A stretch of DNA of 64,000 bases. It comes from Pocillopora verrucosa (lineage: Eukaryota; Cnidaria; Anthozoa; Scleractinia; Pocilloporidae). Both the position numbers and the translations under genes were made by a program. Location: assembly GCF_036669915.1 (NCBI RefSeq), contig NC_089316.1, positions 26,215,325 through 26,279,324 of the forward strand, given 5' to 3'. The notes beneath the pieces were generated by a model that was given only the letters and a program-made list of their open reading frames with translations, ran no database searches and was not told the DNA's origin. Of the stretch, positions 20,452-31,839 are shown piece by piece. Every line of letters begins with the position of its first letter. The stretch's first letter is position 1.

Positions 20452-23400
20452 ATGGCTCCACCTCGAAAAAGGGTGACTGGCGATCGAAAGAAGAGTAAGT
20501 TTGTTGATGATCTAATTTATAAACCAATTTTTTGAGAGAAAGCTGCATACTTTGCTGAAAATTCCTGTGAACAGCACGCAGGAAGCTGCAGAAATTGTAT
20601 GGAATCGTAACGGTTGAACAATTAAGGGCAGCTGTCTAAAAATTTCTTATCAGTCCAATTAGTTACATATACCTCAGACATGTGCAAAAGGTATATATTT
20701 CTTTTTATAACCGTAGCAAAATTAAGCGTGGAAAACACAGAAATAAAAACTATTTTTATTTTAGCGGCATATCAGGATTATTTGATGCATTATCGTACAC
20801 ACATTCATTAATTAAAATTAAGAAACTTTCACAACTATTCATTCGAATATATAAAACGTTGGTGTAATCAGTAAACTATAACAAACACTATTTCAGGAGA
20901 AAATATTTTTCATAGAGATAAACGATTCACAAAGATATTTTTGTATGTTTTATTTTTTTGAACATGATAGTATACGTGGCTCTTTAATTTACCTAGACAG
21001 GTGTATTTGTCAAATCCTAAATGGTGATTAATAATTCATTAGTTGTCAGTTGAGATAAGGACTGACAATATTAACTGTTTTCTTTATTTCCTGTAGAGCA
21101 GTGAAATATACAACAGGATATGGGTATTTTCTTGAGAATTAACATCTGTAAACTTCATTTAGCTTTCTATGTTATTTTTTTGTCATTATTTTTTTAGTGT
21201 GAGTATGTTAATAAACATGAAAAGTTGCAAAACTTCATGACAAACCAGATTCCTTTCAAGAATTTTGCGTATTAATTTTATAAAATTGTCTTACATTTTA
21301 ACCCTTAAACTCCCATGTGTGATCAAGAAAGGATTGCTCCTAACAATATAAGTACAATATCAAGCAAACAAATGGCGAGAGTAAAGAAAAATAAACAATA
21401 GGGGATCATAAGTTAATCCAATCATAAATTCTCCAAACTAACACTATAAGAATTAATTGACAGACAGTAAGGAGAATTACCGATGAGATCCTGGGAGTGA
21501 AAGGGTTCATGGGAAAATCTGTTGGATGTAAACCCCTAATATTGACTAGAGTCTAATATCTCATTACAATATCACCCCTAAATCACACATCAAGGTTAGG
21601 AGAATAAAAGAAATGATCAAAAACTAAAGGAACTCTTGATTGTTAATCATATTCTTCTTGTCAGAAAATTCTTAGAAAATTTATAGAGAACAGTTCAGAA
21701 AATATGCATACTGCAGATGTGATGGTGTAAAGGGTTATTAATGACTATCTTATTTTCATATCCTAGATGTTAATGATTCTACAACAAATAAATCAACAAA
21801 GACGTCAAGTAAATCTAGTGAGTCATCAAATTCTTCAATAATCAAGTGGATTGCTTTTGCAAGCATCATCCTAATCCTGGTATCACTTGTTGCGATATAT
21901 TTATTCGGAAAAAATCAAGAGGACTCAAATTTAAATCAGAACTCAAGGCAAACCTTCAAAACAGAGACAGGATCACCTGAGAAGACAAAAAAGAAAACCA
22001 AAAAAACAAAACCATCAGATTCAAATGAGGCCATAACCAACAGCTACGATAAATCCATCATGAAAGAACTTGACAAGGCACAGAGTATTTTAGACAAGAG
22101 TAACATAGCAGATGCCTTACAAAAGTTTGAAGCTCTGACAAAGAAATATCCCAAGAGTCCAAGAGCTATGTATGGAAAGGCACAATCCTTAGATAAGTTG
22201 TCAGAACTAAGGCAAAGCAATGATATTCTTCAACAAAGCATAGAGGCTTATGGAAAAACAGCGGACATGCTGAACTGCCCCATGGAACTGAAACACAGAG
22301 CAGTGCGACGTCAGGCTGATAGGCTTAGTTTCCTGGGCAGGTCTAGTCAGGCAGCAAATGTGTTAAGGAGCCTGTTGAATGAGTTCCCAGGTGACATCAA
22401 GGTTATGAATGAATTGGGTGTGCAGTATTTGATGACAGGAAAGAACAGGGATGCAGAAAATATCTACAAACAGGTGAGTTTGGGAGTTAGTAGTGTTTTT
22501 GGATGAGGATGTTGTTGAAAACCTCCCACAAGAACCTCCAAACACAGTCAGTGTCATTATGATAATATCATTCTTAATTAGTTATGGAGACACCAGTAAT
22601 TGTAATCTGGTTCCTGGAGCATTCCCCTCCTTTAACACCTTCACTCCCAAGATCTCATCAGTAATTCTCCTTACTGTCTGCCATACAATTCTTATGATGT
22701 TAGTTTGGAGAATTTGATATCAGATCAACAAATAATCATGTATTTGATATTTTCTTTATTCTCATCACTTGTCTGCCTGACTGGTATTGATATTGTAAGG
22801 AGAAATTCTGCCTTGATCACCCATGGGAGTTAAAGGGTTAATCAACTTATTGCTAAGATTAGGGAATTTATCAGCCTGTTTGATTAATAGTCTCTGATGG
22901 AAAGTTTTCATTTTTTTTCTTTCTCAGGTGATAAATATGGATCCAAGAAATGGCTTTGCCCAGTCACACTTGGGCTTTATTCTTAAAACTGATCACTTGC
23001 GGTATATTGAAGCTATCCCTCTGCTACGTAATGGGATCTCGAGTGGTGAAGCAGGTGCTGATGATGGAAGATTTTATTTTCATCTGGGGGATGCTTTTAC
23101 TAGAATTGGAAGACCAGATGAGGTGAGAAACCTTGTTCTAACCAAGTGCTGGGTCACACTATGCCAAAACTACCTTAAGTTTTGTGTAAAAAATTTAGTT
23201 CTTTCTTTCCCAGATGACTGAAGATAGTTTTTGTGGCAGAAAAAGTTGATTTGTTTGTCCATAGAATCTAATTTCCTTTTTTAGCCAACTAATGTTGCAT
23301 TGATTATTGCATGCAGTCCAAAGTATGTAAAGAAACAGGATGTTGATTGATTTCTCTTGCACAGGCTTACAAAGTATATGAGGAAGCTGCAGGAAAAGGA

Positions 23401-25887
23401 ATATTCATGTCTGCTTTGCAACGTTCTTTGTACAATGCAGATACACCACTGACCGCACAACCGTGGTGGACACCAGAAGAAACTGGATATGAAAGAGCCA
23501 TTCGGTACAGATATTAACCCTTTCATTCACAAGATCTGACTGTTAACTCTTCCCTCTAGTTGCCACACATTTCCTTCTAAACAAGTTACAAGAATTTGGT
23601 GTTAGATCTCTGGATAACAACTTCTACTTGATTAGTTTGAGTATTCTCATTACCTGTTTACTGGATTATGTATGGATATTATAGGGAGAAATTATGTGTT
23701 AATCACTTCTGAGAATGAAAGAGTTGATTTACAACCTTTATGAGCAGTTTGATTGGTGATGGTGAAAACTACTCTACGGCTGGACTATGACAGCAGTTTG
23801 ATTGATGATAGTGAAAACTACTCTATGGCTGGACTATGACACAGCATTTTGCCTCGGCCAAGCAAAATATCACATACCCCTGAGTATTTTCAAGGAAAGG
23901 CATTGAGCATCACACTTTGATTCTCTCTTCAATTCTTCAATTCTTTATGGCTGATGTCCAAAAATTCAGCTCAACAAAAATCACTGACTCACAAACCCCT
24001 TAACCAGTTGAGGCCCAGAAGTGATTGACATGTAATTTCTCCCCATAGTATCCATACATTATCTAGCAAACAGGTAGTGAGAATACTCAAACTTATCAGA
24101 TACAAGATATTATCTTGATGGAACACCAAATTCTCATAACCAATTTACAAAAAAATGTGTAGCAGCTAGAGGAGAGAATTAACAATCAGATGATGGAGGT
24201 AGAGGGTTACTTAACCTACCTTTTTTGACTTGCATATGATAATCAACCAGGGCCCAATTGTATAAAGGTCAGATAACGCTATCCATCAGATAAATTGCTA
24301 TCTTGCAGATAACTGGTGGCAAAACATATAGCATTATCTACTGGATATAATTTTATCGAGTGGATAGTGTTATTCAACCTTTGAAGAAATGGGGCCATTT
24401 CCATCTTCTTCACACTTCTTTAACCTTTTAACTCCCATGAGTGACCAAGACAGAATTTCTCCTGACCACATCTATACAATATCATGCAGAAAAGTGAGGA
24501 GAATAAATAAAAATATCAATTATGAGATTACTAATTGATCCAATACCAAATTCTCCAAACTAACATAATGAGAATCACTTAGCAGACAGTAAGGAGAATT
24601 AACAATAATATCTTGGGGTTTGTCATTTATGAAATAAGGAAACTTGAAGCCAACTGGGAGGTCATCAAAGATGAAGGAATATCATTGCTAGACCAAAAGT
24701 CAGGAGGGTTTATACCAGAAGAAGAAAATCTCAGAGAACAAGGAGACTGGAAACAGTTCACTTTATACCAACGTGGCCGAAAGAACGCCGCAGCTTGTCA
24801 AAAGACACCACAGACTTGTGCTATCATTGATACCATCAAAGATGCCACCAGCTGTAAGAGAGGACAGGTATGTTTGGAACAACTTGGCGGTGAGGATCAA
24901 GAGGAGATCATGTTGTCTACTCACAATTTGAATCATTATTTGTCTCAAAAATAAAGTAAAAATGGGGTGGAAAAAGTCTTAAATTTTGTACATCACAATG
25001 TGAACCAAACCAGGGGAATGTTCTTATTTTGCCACTAGTAGTGTGTGATCGTCAATTTTTGTTGAAGATAAGTTTATTTTAGGGAATTGTACTTCACTTT
25101 TTTTTTGTTGCTTAGATCAAGTATTCTGTGATGCTACCTGGCACCCATGTCTGGCCCCACACAGGTCCTACAAACTGCAGACTACGCCTTCATCTCGGAC
25201 TTGTTATTCCCAAAAATGTGGCTATAAGAGTTGGACGGGAAACAAGGTAATAATGATGATAATTTGTTGTGTTTGCTTACTTGTTTGAGCTGGCTGGCTC
25301 ACCGACTGGGTGGCTGAATGACTGACCGACCCACTTACCAATTGACCATCAAACCCACTTACCGGCTGACTGAATGAATGACCAAATGACTGATGGACTG
25401 ACTGAATGACTGATGGACGGACTGTCTGACTGTCACACTGATTGACTGACCCAATGACTGACTGAATGGCAGAATGACTGACTGATTGACTGACTTATGA
25501 CTGACTTACTGATTGAATCATTGACTGAATAAATGACAAAATGAATGACTCTTTGACTGACTGACTCACGGAGTGAGTGATTGACTGACAGAATGACTGA
25601 ATGACTGAGTGACTGACAAGAGTGACTGAGTACTGACTGAATGATTGCGTGACTGATACAATGACTGACCAGGAGAAATGAGTGATATACTGAAGGAGTA
25701 TGCATTTTCTCATGTTTATCTTCCTTGTTCTTACAGAACTTGGGAAGAAGGCAAAGCACTAATCATTGACGACTCTTTTGACCATGAAGTTTGGCACAAT
25801 GGTTCAACTTTTCGACTCATTCTTATTGTCGACTTTTGGCATCCAGACTTGACACCTCAACAAAGAGCTTCATTATCTCCCATTTAA
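20452..25887 (+). CDS. ASPH: Aspartyl/asparaginyl beta-hydroxylase
   Basis: Exons 20452-20494, 21767-22473, 22928-23122, 23365-23504, 24639-24867, 25116-25246, 25737-25887; all joins keep frame, giving 531 residues. It is a type II membrane protein: a short basic cytosolic N-terminus (MAPPRKRVTGDRKK), a membrane helix at ~42-61, a Lys/Ser-rich spacer, TPR-like helical repeats (~100-360), then the Asp_Arg_Hydrox domain. Catalytic residues are present: metal-binding His453 (WPH) and His498 (HEVW), and 2-oxoglutarate-binding Arg462, His464 and Arg508 (FRLILIV). They correspond to human His679, His725, Arg688, His690 and Arg735. It hydroxylates Asp/Asn in EGF-like domains in the ER lumen. The gene lacks the long EF-hand/junctin-type spacer seen in vertebrates. 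The acceptor of exon 5 has a weak pyrimidine tract and lies 20 bp from a MITE. Confidence 0.95.
21299..21737. repeat. Two MITE copies in ASPH intron 1
   Basis: A subfamily A copy at about 21299-21510 (CCCTTAAACTCCCA ... GGGAGTGAAAGGGTT) is followed 20 bp later by a subfamily B copy at about 21529-21737 (GAAATGATCA and AATATGCATACTG inside, GATGGTGTAAAGGGTTA at the end). The B copy ends 29 bp before the exon 2 acceptor at 21766. Confidence 0.65.
22629..22841. repeat. Subfamily A MITE in ASPH intron 2
   Basis: Ends CACTCCCAAGATCTCATC and CATGGGAGTTAAAGGGTTAA, interior with TAATTCTCCTTACTGTCTGC and ATTGATATTGTAAGGAGAAA. It closely resembles the copies at 1937-2148 and 41524-41732. Confidence 0.7.
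23514..24210. repeat. Two subfamily C MITEs in ASPH intron 4, with a duplicated spacer
   Basis: Copies at about 23514-23728 and 23999-24210 lie in opposite orientation. The first begins 10 bp after the exon 4 donor. Between them a ~50-bp segment (GTGAAAACTACTCTA, GGCTGGACTATGACA) occurs twice in tandem at ~23750-23840. Confidence 0.65.
24249..24395. mobile_element. MITE with GGGCCCAATTGTATAAAGG ends
   Basis: This is a second copy of the element at 17445-17587. The ends AGGGCCCAATTGTATAAAGG and CCTTTGAAGAAATGGGGCC pair, and inner TATCCATCAGATAAATTGC / TATCGAGTGGATAGTG also pair. It lies in ASPH intron 4. Confidence 0.6.
24418..24620. repeat. Subfamily A MITE abutting an ASPH acceptor
   Basis: It starts TTTAACCTTTTAACTCCCAT and ends in the degraded AATATCTTGGGGTT. 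Exon 5 of ASPH begins at 24639, so the branch point and the poor pyrimidine tract of that acceptor lie in or directly beside the repeat. Confidence 0.6.
25285..25675. repeat. TGAC-rich microsatellite in ASPH intron 6
   Basis: About 390 bp of imperfect (TGAC/TGAA)n such as GACTGACTGAATGACTGA. The minus-strand reading frames through it (Ser/Gln/His-rich) are a by-product of the repeat and are not genes. Confidence 0.85.
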
Positions 25888-25986
25888 GCCCAATTTTTAC
25901 ACATTTTTTAAGGTTGGCACATGAAGATTTGCTACAGTCTCAATGAGGAACTGTTTACAAGGGTTTATGGGGAACAAAGATGAACA

Positions 25987-26200
25987 CCTTAACCCTGTGA
26001 CTCCCATTGGTGACCAAAAAAGAATTTCTCCTTAATCTATCAAGACAATGTCAAGTAGACAAGTGACAGGAGTAAAGAAAATTATCTGTTAGTTGATCAT
26101 AAGTTGATCTGATATCAAATTCTTCAAATTCACATGACAAGAATTGTATGGTAAACAGTAAAGATAATTATTTATGAGATTTTGGTAGTGAAAGGTTTAA
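25987..26200. repeat. Subfamily A MITE downstream of ASPH
   Basis: Ends ACCTTAACCCTGTGACTCCC and TTGGTAGTGAAAGGTTTAAG, ~100 bp past the ASPH stop codon, so probably inside or near its 3' UTR. Confidence 0.6.
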
Positions 26201-26287
26201 GTGGTAAACACGTTAAGTCTCCCTACAACATCAGTTCAGTATCTGGCCTGTTCCAGCTGCTCAGTTGCTAAACCAAAGCACAATAGG

Positions 26288-26425
26288 ATCAATATCAGTA
26301 TCTGGGCAACTGCCCACCAACCCCTCCCCTAACCCAACCTTAACCCTAATTTGCTATCAATCGATTGTTGTTGGGTTAGGGGAGGGGTAGGTGGGCAGTT
26401 GCCCAGATACTGATATTGATCCACG
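26288..26425. mobile_element. Palindromic element with CCCCTCCCCTAACCCAA core
   Basis: Arms of ~60 bp (left GGATCAATATCAGTATCTGG, right its complement ending ATTGATCC) surround TTTGCTATCAATCGATTG. The inner arm sequence contains ACCCCTCCCCTAACCCAA. Related copies occur at 31256-31378, 55407-55533 and 61313-61425. Confidence 0.7.
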
Positions 26426-28312
26426 CAATAGTAGTAGAGGAGGAAACAAAGAGGGAGGTTTTGGTGGGGCTGCATAATGTTCTTTACCCAAGTATTCCTT
26501 GTGTTTTCACTTCTCTACTACTATTACACCATTTGCTATTTTGCTGTCTAGAAAAGGCTCTTCATTATCTGTTAAACAGGTGACAGCTTAGCCTGATGAT
26601 GGACAAGTACAACAAAAAATAAATCAAAAGGAGATTCATTTATTGATCCTGCTTTGCCTCTTTTACTGAGTTTTTCCTGCACTTGCTTCCCATTGAATTT
26701 ATTGCTTTTTAACTCATTTTAGACATGAAAATAAAATTTTCACTTTTTTTCTTGTCCTCAATGAAAATAAAATTGTTAGAAAGTTATGTTATGTAGGCTT
26801 CTAGTAATTTGAAGCAAATTAGAAGCCTTTTCCATCATTTATCAGTTTTGCTGGAGATTAAGATATTTTAGCATGATTTTAGTAATATGTAATGATATAT
26901 TTTGCATGTGGATTGTTCATATCAACAGGAGCAATGTTGAAGGACAAGATTTAAATCTGTCAGGATGCACTGACGGCTAAAAAATCACAACAAACCCAGA
27001 CTCAGCTTCAACAGTTGCTGGACATAAAAAAGTTTTGTGTCAAAGTGGTTTATTGTGTGTCCAAATTAAATGTAAGCTTTGTGATTAAATGTGATTTTTA
27101 TGAATTATTGTCCACGAAAAATGAATTTTTCTAGTAATCACACCTTTATACTTGAACAGATTTTGTATGTTTATCAACTTGTTAAATTCCACAACTTTCC
27201 AAAACCTTTTCAAGGACCTTACTGTATCTCTCATGTGCAGTATGATTGATCAGTTTAGCAGGCAGTATTTCACTGTATGGCCTGCCAAATTCAGAAGTTT
27301 GTTTGAATTAGAATCTTCTTCTTTTTGAACCTAGAGATGTAGGATACCCTACTCTATTACTTTTGCCTTTTCCCCTTTCAGAAGGCTTTCAATATACATT
27401 TTGATGTGAGAGGATACGTGTTGACGTCCATACTTTAATTGATAAATTTTGAAAGTTTTAGTCTTTTTTTTCTTTTGTTATTGTTGCTTTTTTTTTTTTT
27501 TTACTTTTTTGCATGTAATTTTATTTCTGTACTGATTTTCATTGTTTGTGCATATGCATGCTCTCCTAGTCATTTCCTCTGTTCAGTCAAACTTGTTATT
27601 GAAAACTCTATTTTAATGTTTGTTTCCCTCCCACCTCAGCTTTGCTATTTTGTGAGTAGGAATTGTTAGATATGTATTTTGATTGCTAAAATAAAAAGAT
27701 TTTGTTTGTTTGTTTGTTGTGTTTTGTTTGTTTGTTCTGATACCGCAAACCAATCAAAACTTTACTCAATTGTTTAGGGAAAGTTTATTGCAGACTGTTT
27801 TGTCCTTGTTACTTTAGTTCAAAAGATAGCAGGTATTTGTACAGCAATTATCACAGCTAGTTATCTGCTACAAAGCAACATGGGGATCATAAGAATCACA
27901 GACTGATTGAAAGTTCTTGGAACAAATTTCATGCTTGTGGTTCTTATTTCAAGTCCCTTTAAAAACTGCATCACGCTTCCTGACACAAACACACCTACTA
28001 TGATTCTTAGGGCATGTACAATGTTTAACAGTGACAGTTCTCAGCTTTCTGCCAATTAACATCAAAACAAAGCTGAATTCAAAGACACTCTAAAATTTTT
28101 CCTTTTGTGTAATACTAATCCTTCACACCTAGTTTGTGCACCAGTAATCCTTTTCAACACAAAATGACCTAGATATTTGCTTTTGATTTTTGCTATCAAA
28201 TTTTTAATTGAGTAAAAACATTGTAAAAGTAATTTCCTGGTTCAAATCCAGACAGTGATCTTTCCAGGCCTCTGTAAAACCAGGACCTTCTTTGTCCAGT
28301 TTCACTTTAAAA

Positions 28313-30669
28313 CTACAACACTGCTGCACCACAACCTGCACGGCAAATGTTCATGTCCTGTACAAAACGCCAAGTATCAGTTTCTGGATCGTACACTTCA
28401 ACACTGGAGAGCCTGTGTGCACCATCAAATCCACCTAACACAAAAATCTTGTTGTCATACACTGCCACCGATGGCCAAGCCCTTGGTGTATTCAACGGCG
28501 CAACCGGCTGCCACTGATGTGTCTGTGTGTTGTATCTTTCTGCAAGATCAAAGTAATGATCTGTGCTTCTGTTTCGACCTCCAAGTGCATACAAGAAGTT
28601 GTTTAGAGCAACAAGGGACATGCCAGAGCGTGCTTTTTCAAGTTCTGTTACAAATGTCCATGTGTCTGTATCAGGGTCATAGCATTCAACACTTGCTCTG
28701 TCACTGTGAACACCTCGATCATAGCCTCCAGCAATGTACAGCTTCCCTTTGATGAAAAAAGATATGTCAACCTTTTGACTTCCATGAGCGACCAAGACTT
28801 AATTTTCTCTTAGAGTATCGATACATTATTGAGAAGACAAAAATGAGAAAAATATGAACTAAGGGATTCCTAGATGATCTAATACCAAATTCTCTGAAAT
28901 AACATCAAGAGAACTGTATGGCAGACAGTACAGAGAATTACTTATGAGATTCTGATGACCCAAAAGTTCAGACCATAACATCTTACATAAAGCTGAGGAT
29001 AGTTCAAATAATTCTGCCTATCTAATGTGACAAGCAGATTTGAAATCAAATTTGAAAAAAATTATTGACAAGTTATGTAACACCTTGGAATCTCAAAAAG
29101 TGGTTTGAGAAAAATTTTTTAAATACTTTCCATGGCAGAGATAGCAGTCAATAATTTCTGGAGTATAGTTCTTTCTCAACCTTTAAAATTCCAGGAGTCA
29201 CCAACAATTCATTCCTCCTTGTGGTAATAATGCTGAGTTGTTTAAGACAATCACAAGAATTAAGGAAATGATCATTAAGCTAAGAAGCACTGTGTGTTAA
29301 ACAATTCTCCTTGTCCATGCCAAGGTAAATGTATAGAGAAGAGTAAGGAGAATATTTATACTGATGTTAGGGTGTAAAGAATTAGGGACAAAAAAGTTGT
29401 ACACAAACCATCACAAACAGCAACTCCTGCTCCAGATCTCTTCCTTCGCATACACTGCACTGTACTCCAGTGATCCGTCTTTGGGTCATATCTTTCAACA
29501 TAGTTATAACTGCATGTTCTGTCTTCACCTCCCAGGGCATAAACGTAACCATTTAAAGCTGTCACTGCAATAAATGACCTCTGAATGGCAATATCAGCCA
29601 GCGAAATCCACTGATTGACTGCTGGATCATAGCACTCAGCATGTCGCACGTACATGGTGTCATCATGAGGAGCACTAACTGCACACTCGCCACCTACTAC
29701 ATAAAGAAGTCCATTGAGGCTACAAGCTCCAACTGCTGTTCTGGGATATTTCATGTTTTGCAGCATAATCCATTGGTTTGTTAATGTATCGTATCTCTCT
29801 AAACTTGAAAGCTGGCAATCAATACCATTTCGTCCGCCTATGACATAGACAGCTTGCGGCTGAGCTCGAGGCAGTGTCATATACCGAGGCAAATTACGAG
29901 CGCTCTCGTTAAGAACTTTAGCCAATAGGAGCTGACAATCAGCATTGTTCTTGATAATTTTAGATGGAAACACTCGGGCTTCGAGAAATTCGAGAGTTAA
30001 CAAAGGAAGCCTAACGTGACTTAGAAGCTCAACCGCATAATCCTTTCGTCGACAGAAATCGTTTAAAATCCACGCCTCCACAGCTTCGAACACTTGGTTC
30101 TCAGAACGTACCTGAAGAAGGTCTTCGCGAAGAAGACTCCTCAAGGCTTGTTTTGGCATTTGTAAGAATTCCTCACCCTTCGCTACATCCAAGAAGTGTT
30201 GGCGTACGAAACGATAGGCAGCTTCTTCGAGTTCTGAACACGAATACAGATCTGCAAATGCTCGGATACCGAGACAGTTCGTAGCATCTAGGTGTGTCTG
30301 AAGAAAACCACAACAAACTGTTCTTAAGCTCTGCAGGTTTAACAACGAAGCAGCCGATAAAAGTGCTTGCACGTTCTCCACAGAGACATCGATGGCTCCA
30401 GTATATGCAAAATCGAGTAATCCGTCCATGACACTCGCTTCAACGCCTTGTAGTTTAATGTCTTTCATGCCACTTTCCAACATACCATTTGTAAACATGG
30501 CTCGTAAGTAAGAACTGGCTCCAGCAAGGACAATTCTGTGCGCGGGAAATTGGCGACCATCGACATGGAGAACCACGTCACATAATTCACCTTTTCTTCG
30601 CAAATCGTTCATAGTTTTCAATGCATCGTTGGAATGCAGAGGGATATTGAACCTTCGATGCGCCGCCAT
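28313..30669 (-). CDS. Kelch-like BTB-BACK-kelch protein
   Basis: Exons 30669-29409 and 28746-28313, intron phase 1, 564 residues. The start MAAHRRFNIPLHSND is just before the BTB domain (~20-130, ELCDVVLHVDGRQFPAHRIVL). The BACK domain (~135-235) includes NCLGIRAFAD and ENQVFEAVEAW. Six kelch repeats fill ~270-564, each with a GG doublet and the YDPxTDxW pattern, and the sixth ends in NICRAGCGAAVL. Proteins of this layout are substrate adaptors for CUL3 ubiquitin ligases, with BTB binding CUL3 and kelch binding the substrate. I cannot assign the ortholog confidently; parts resemble KLHL18/KLHL20/IPP. The donor is G|GTTTGT and the acceptor ATCAAAG|GG; the latter has a purine-rich tract just upstream and is weak. 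The intron is almost filled by two MITEs. Confidence 0.88.
28770..28965. repeat. Subfamily A MITE at the kelch-like exon 2 acceptor
   Basis: It begins AACCTTTTGACTTCCATGAG, 24 bp upstream of exon 2 in the gene's direction, so the polypyrimidine tract lies right at its edge. The far end is degraded. Confidence 0.55.
29178..29382. repeat. Subfamily B MITE at the kelch-like exon 1 donor
   Basis: B-type interior (GGAAATGATCA, ATAGAGAAGAGTAAGGAGAA) and end TGATGTTAGGGTGTAAAGAA. It ends 27 bp from the exon 1 donor at 29409. Confidence 0.55.
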
Positions 30670-31255
30670 GGCGTGGTTTGACAGGTTCTCAATTTTCTTG
30701 GTAAGATTTTCACGGCCCCAACATCATTTCACTTTCGTTGTTTTCCTCGATTCCCCTTTCGTAATGTCCAAAATAAGGGGACATCTGATTGGTTAGTTCG
30801 CGTAATGTGCCAAAATAAAAGCGTAATTGATTGGTTCGTAATCAAGTAAATTATACCTTACCGCTGTACTAGCATTAATATCGTGGACTCGGGTGTTAGA
30901 ACAGAAACCCTTCCAACCAAATCACGCTACGAGATTTTCATCTATTTAAGTTTTATTTTTTCAAAACATGATTTACTTCGAAAAAAAAGATAAACCATTA
31001 TTTAAAGGGTCAAATTAAAAAAAAATTGAAAAACAAATTTTTTTGAATGAGTTTTTATTTTATCAGTGGGCTTCAGTAGGAATACTAAGCGATATTAGAT
31101 GGAACAAGAATGTTCCCATTTTACTTTTTCAACCGGGCGGAAGGAGCCGCGAGGCGAACGCGAAACGTGGGTGACACACGAGTGTCCGCGCGAGGACCAA
31201 AATTACGCTAGTCATGTAGACTAAAGGCCGTGGGGAACAACAAGGACCAGAATTA

Positions 31256-31378
31256 AAACCTACCCCTCCCCTAACTCAACAACAGTAGGCCGAGACAACT
31301 TAGGGTTGATATTGCTAGGGGAAGGGTAGGTACGCATAGGTGCGTAGTTACTCAAATACTGACATCGATCATAAAGAT
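31256..31378. mobile_element. Diverged copy of the CCCCTCCCCTAA palindrome
   Basis: TACCCCTCCCCTAACTCAAC on the left and TTGCTAGGGGAAGGGTAGGT on the right pair imperfectly. The outer arm keeps CTCAAATACTGACATCGATC, recalling the arm of 26288-26425. Confidence 0.5.
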
Positions 31379-31839
31379 TTCTCAAGTTTATGCCAAAAAT
31401 CGTTTTTTTTTTTTTAATCTATTTATCCTAATTAGAATTATTCATTTTAAATAGATGATTTTAATCTCAGTTTTTACCAGAAAATAATTCATACTGTTTC
31501 TATTTTTAATGTGTATTTGCTGTAATGTTATTTAGCTTTGAGTCAGATGATGTTTTAAAGTAAGTCCAATCTAAGAGTTTTATACTTTCTTGTATAGCTT
31601 GATTGATTTAATTTTCGATTTCTAATTTGAGGGTCTCAAGCTTATTAGTTTCTTCTTGAGTTATGAACTCTTTAACTCCCAAGATCTGATTGTTAATTCT
31701 CCCCTCTAGCTGCTACACATTTCCTTAAAGTAATATAATATTTCCATTCCTTTTCCCGACACCAATATAAGGAAACCCTTACAATATTTCAGATTAAATA
31801 TAGTCCTATTGTTATCGTTTAACAAAGTGTTAACAAACG

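Larger units (their letters stand above)
25888..28312. other. Convergent ASPH / kelch-like intergenic region
   Basis: Contains the ASPH 3' UTR (possible polyadenylation signals AATAAA near 26617 and 27691), a MITE, the palindromic element, and TTTG runs at ~27700-27735. A minus-strand 3' UTR of the kelch-like gene should end at the right. No further coding exon is seen. Confidence 0.5.

Noticed and set aside
25433..25759. Ser/Gln/His-rich protein frames on the minus strand
   Set aside because: They run through a TGAC/TGAA microsatellite; the absence of stops is a property of the repeat.
28255..28752. 165-codon plus-strand frame
   Set aside because: Antisense shadow of the kelch repeats on the minus strand.
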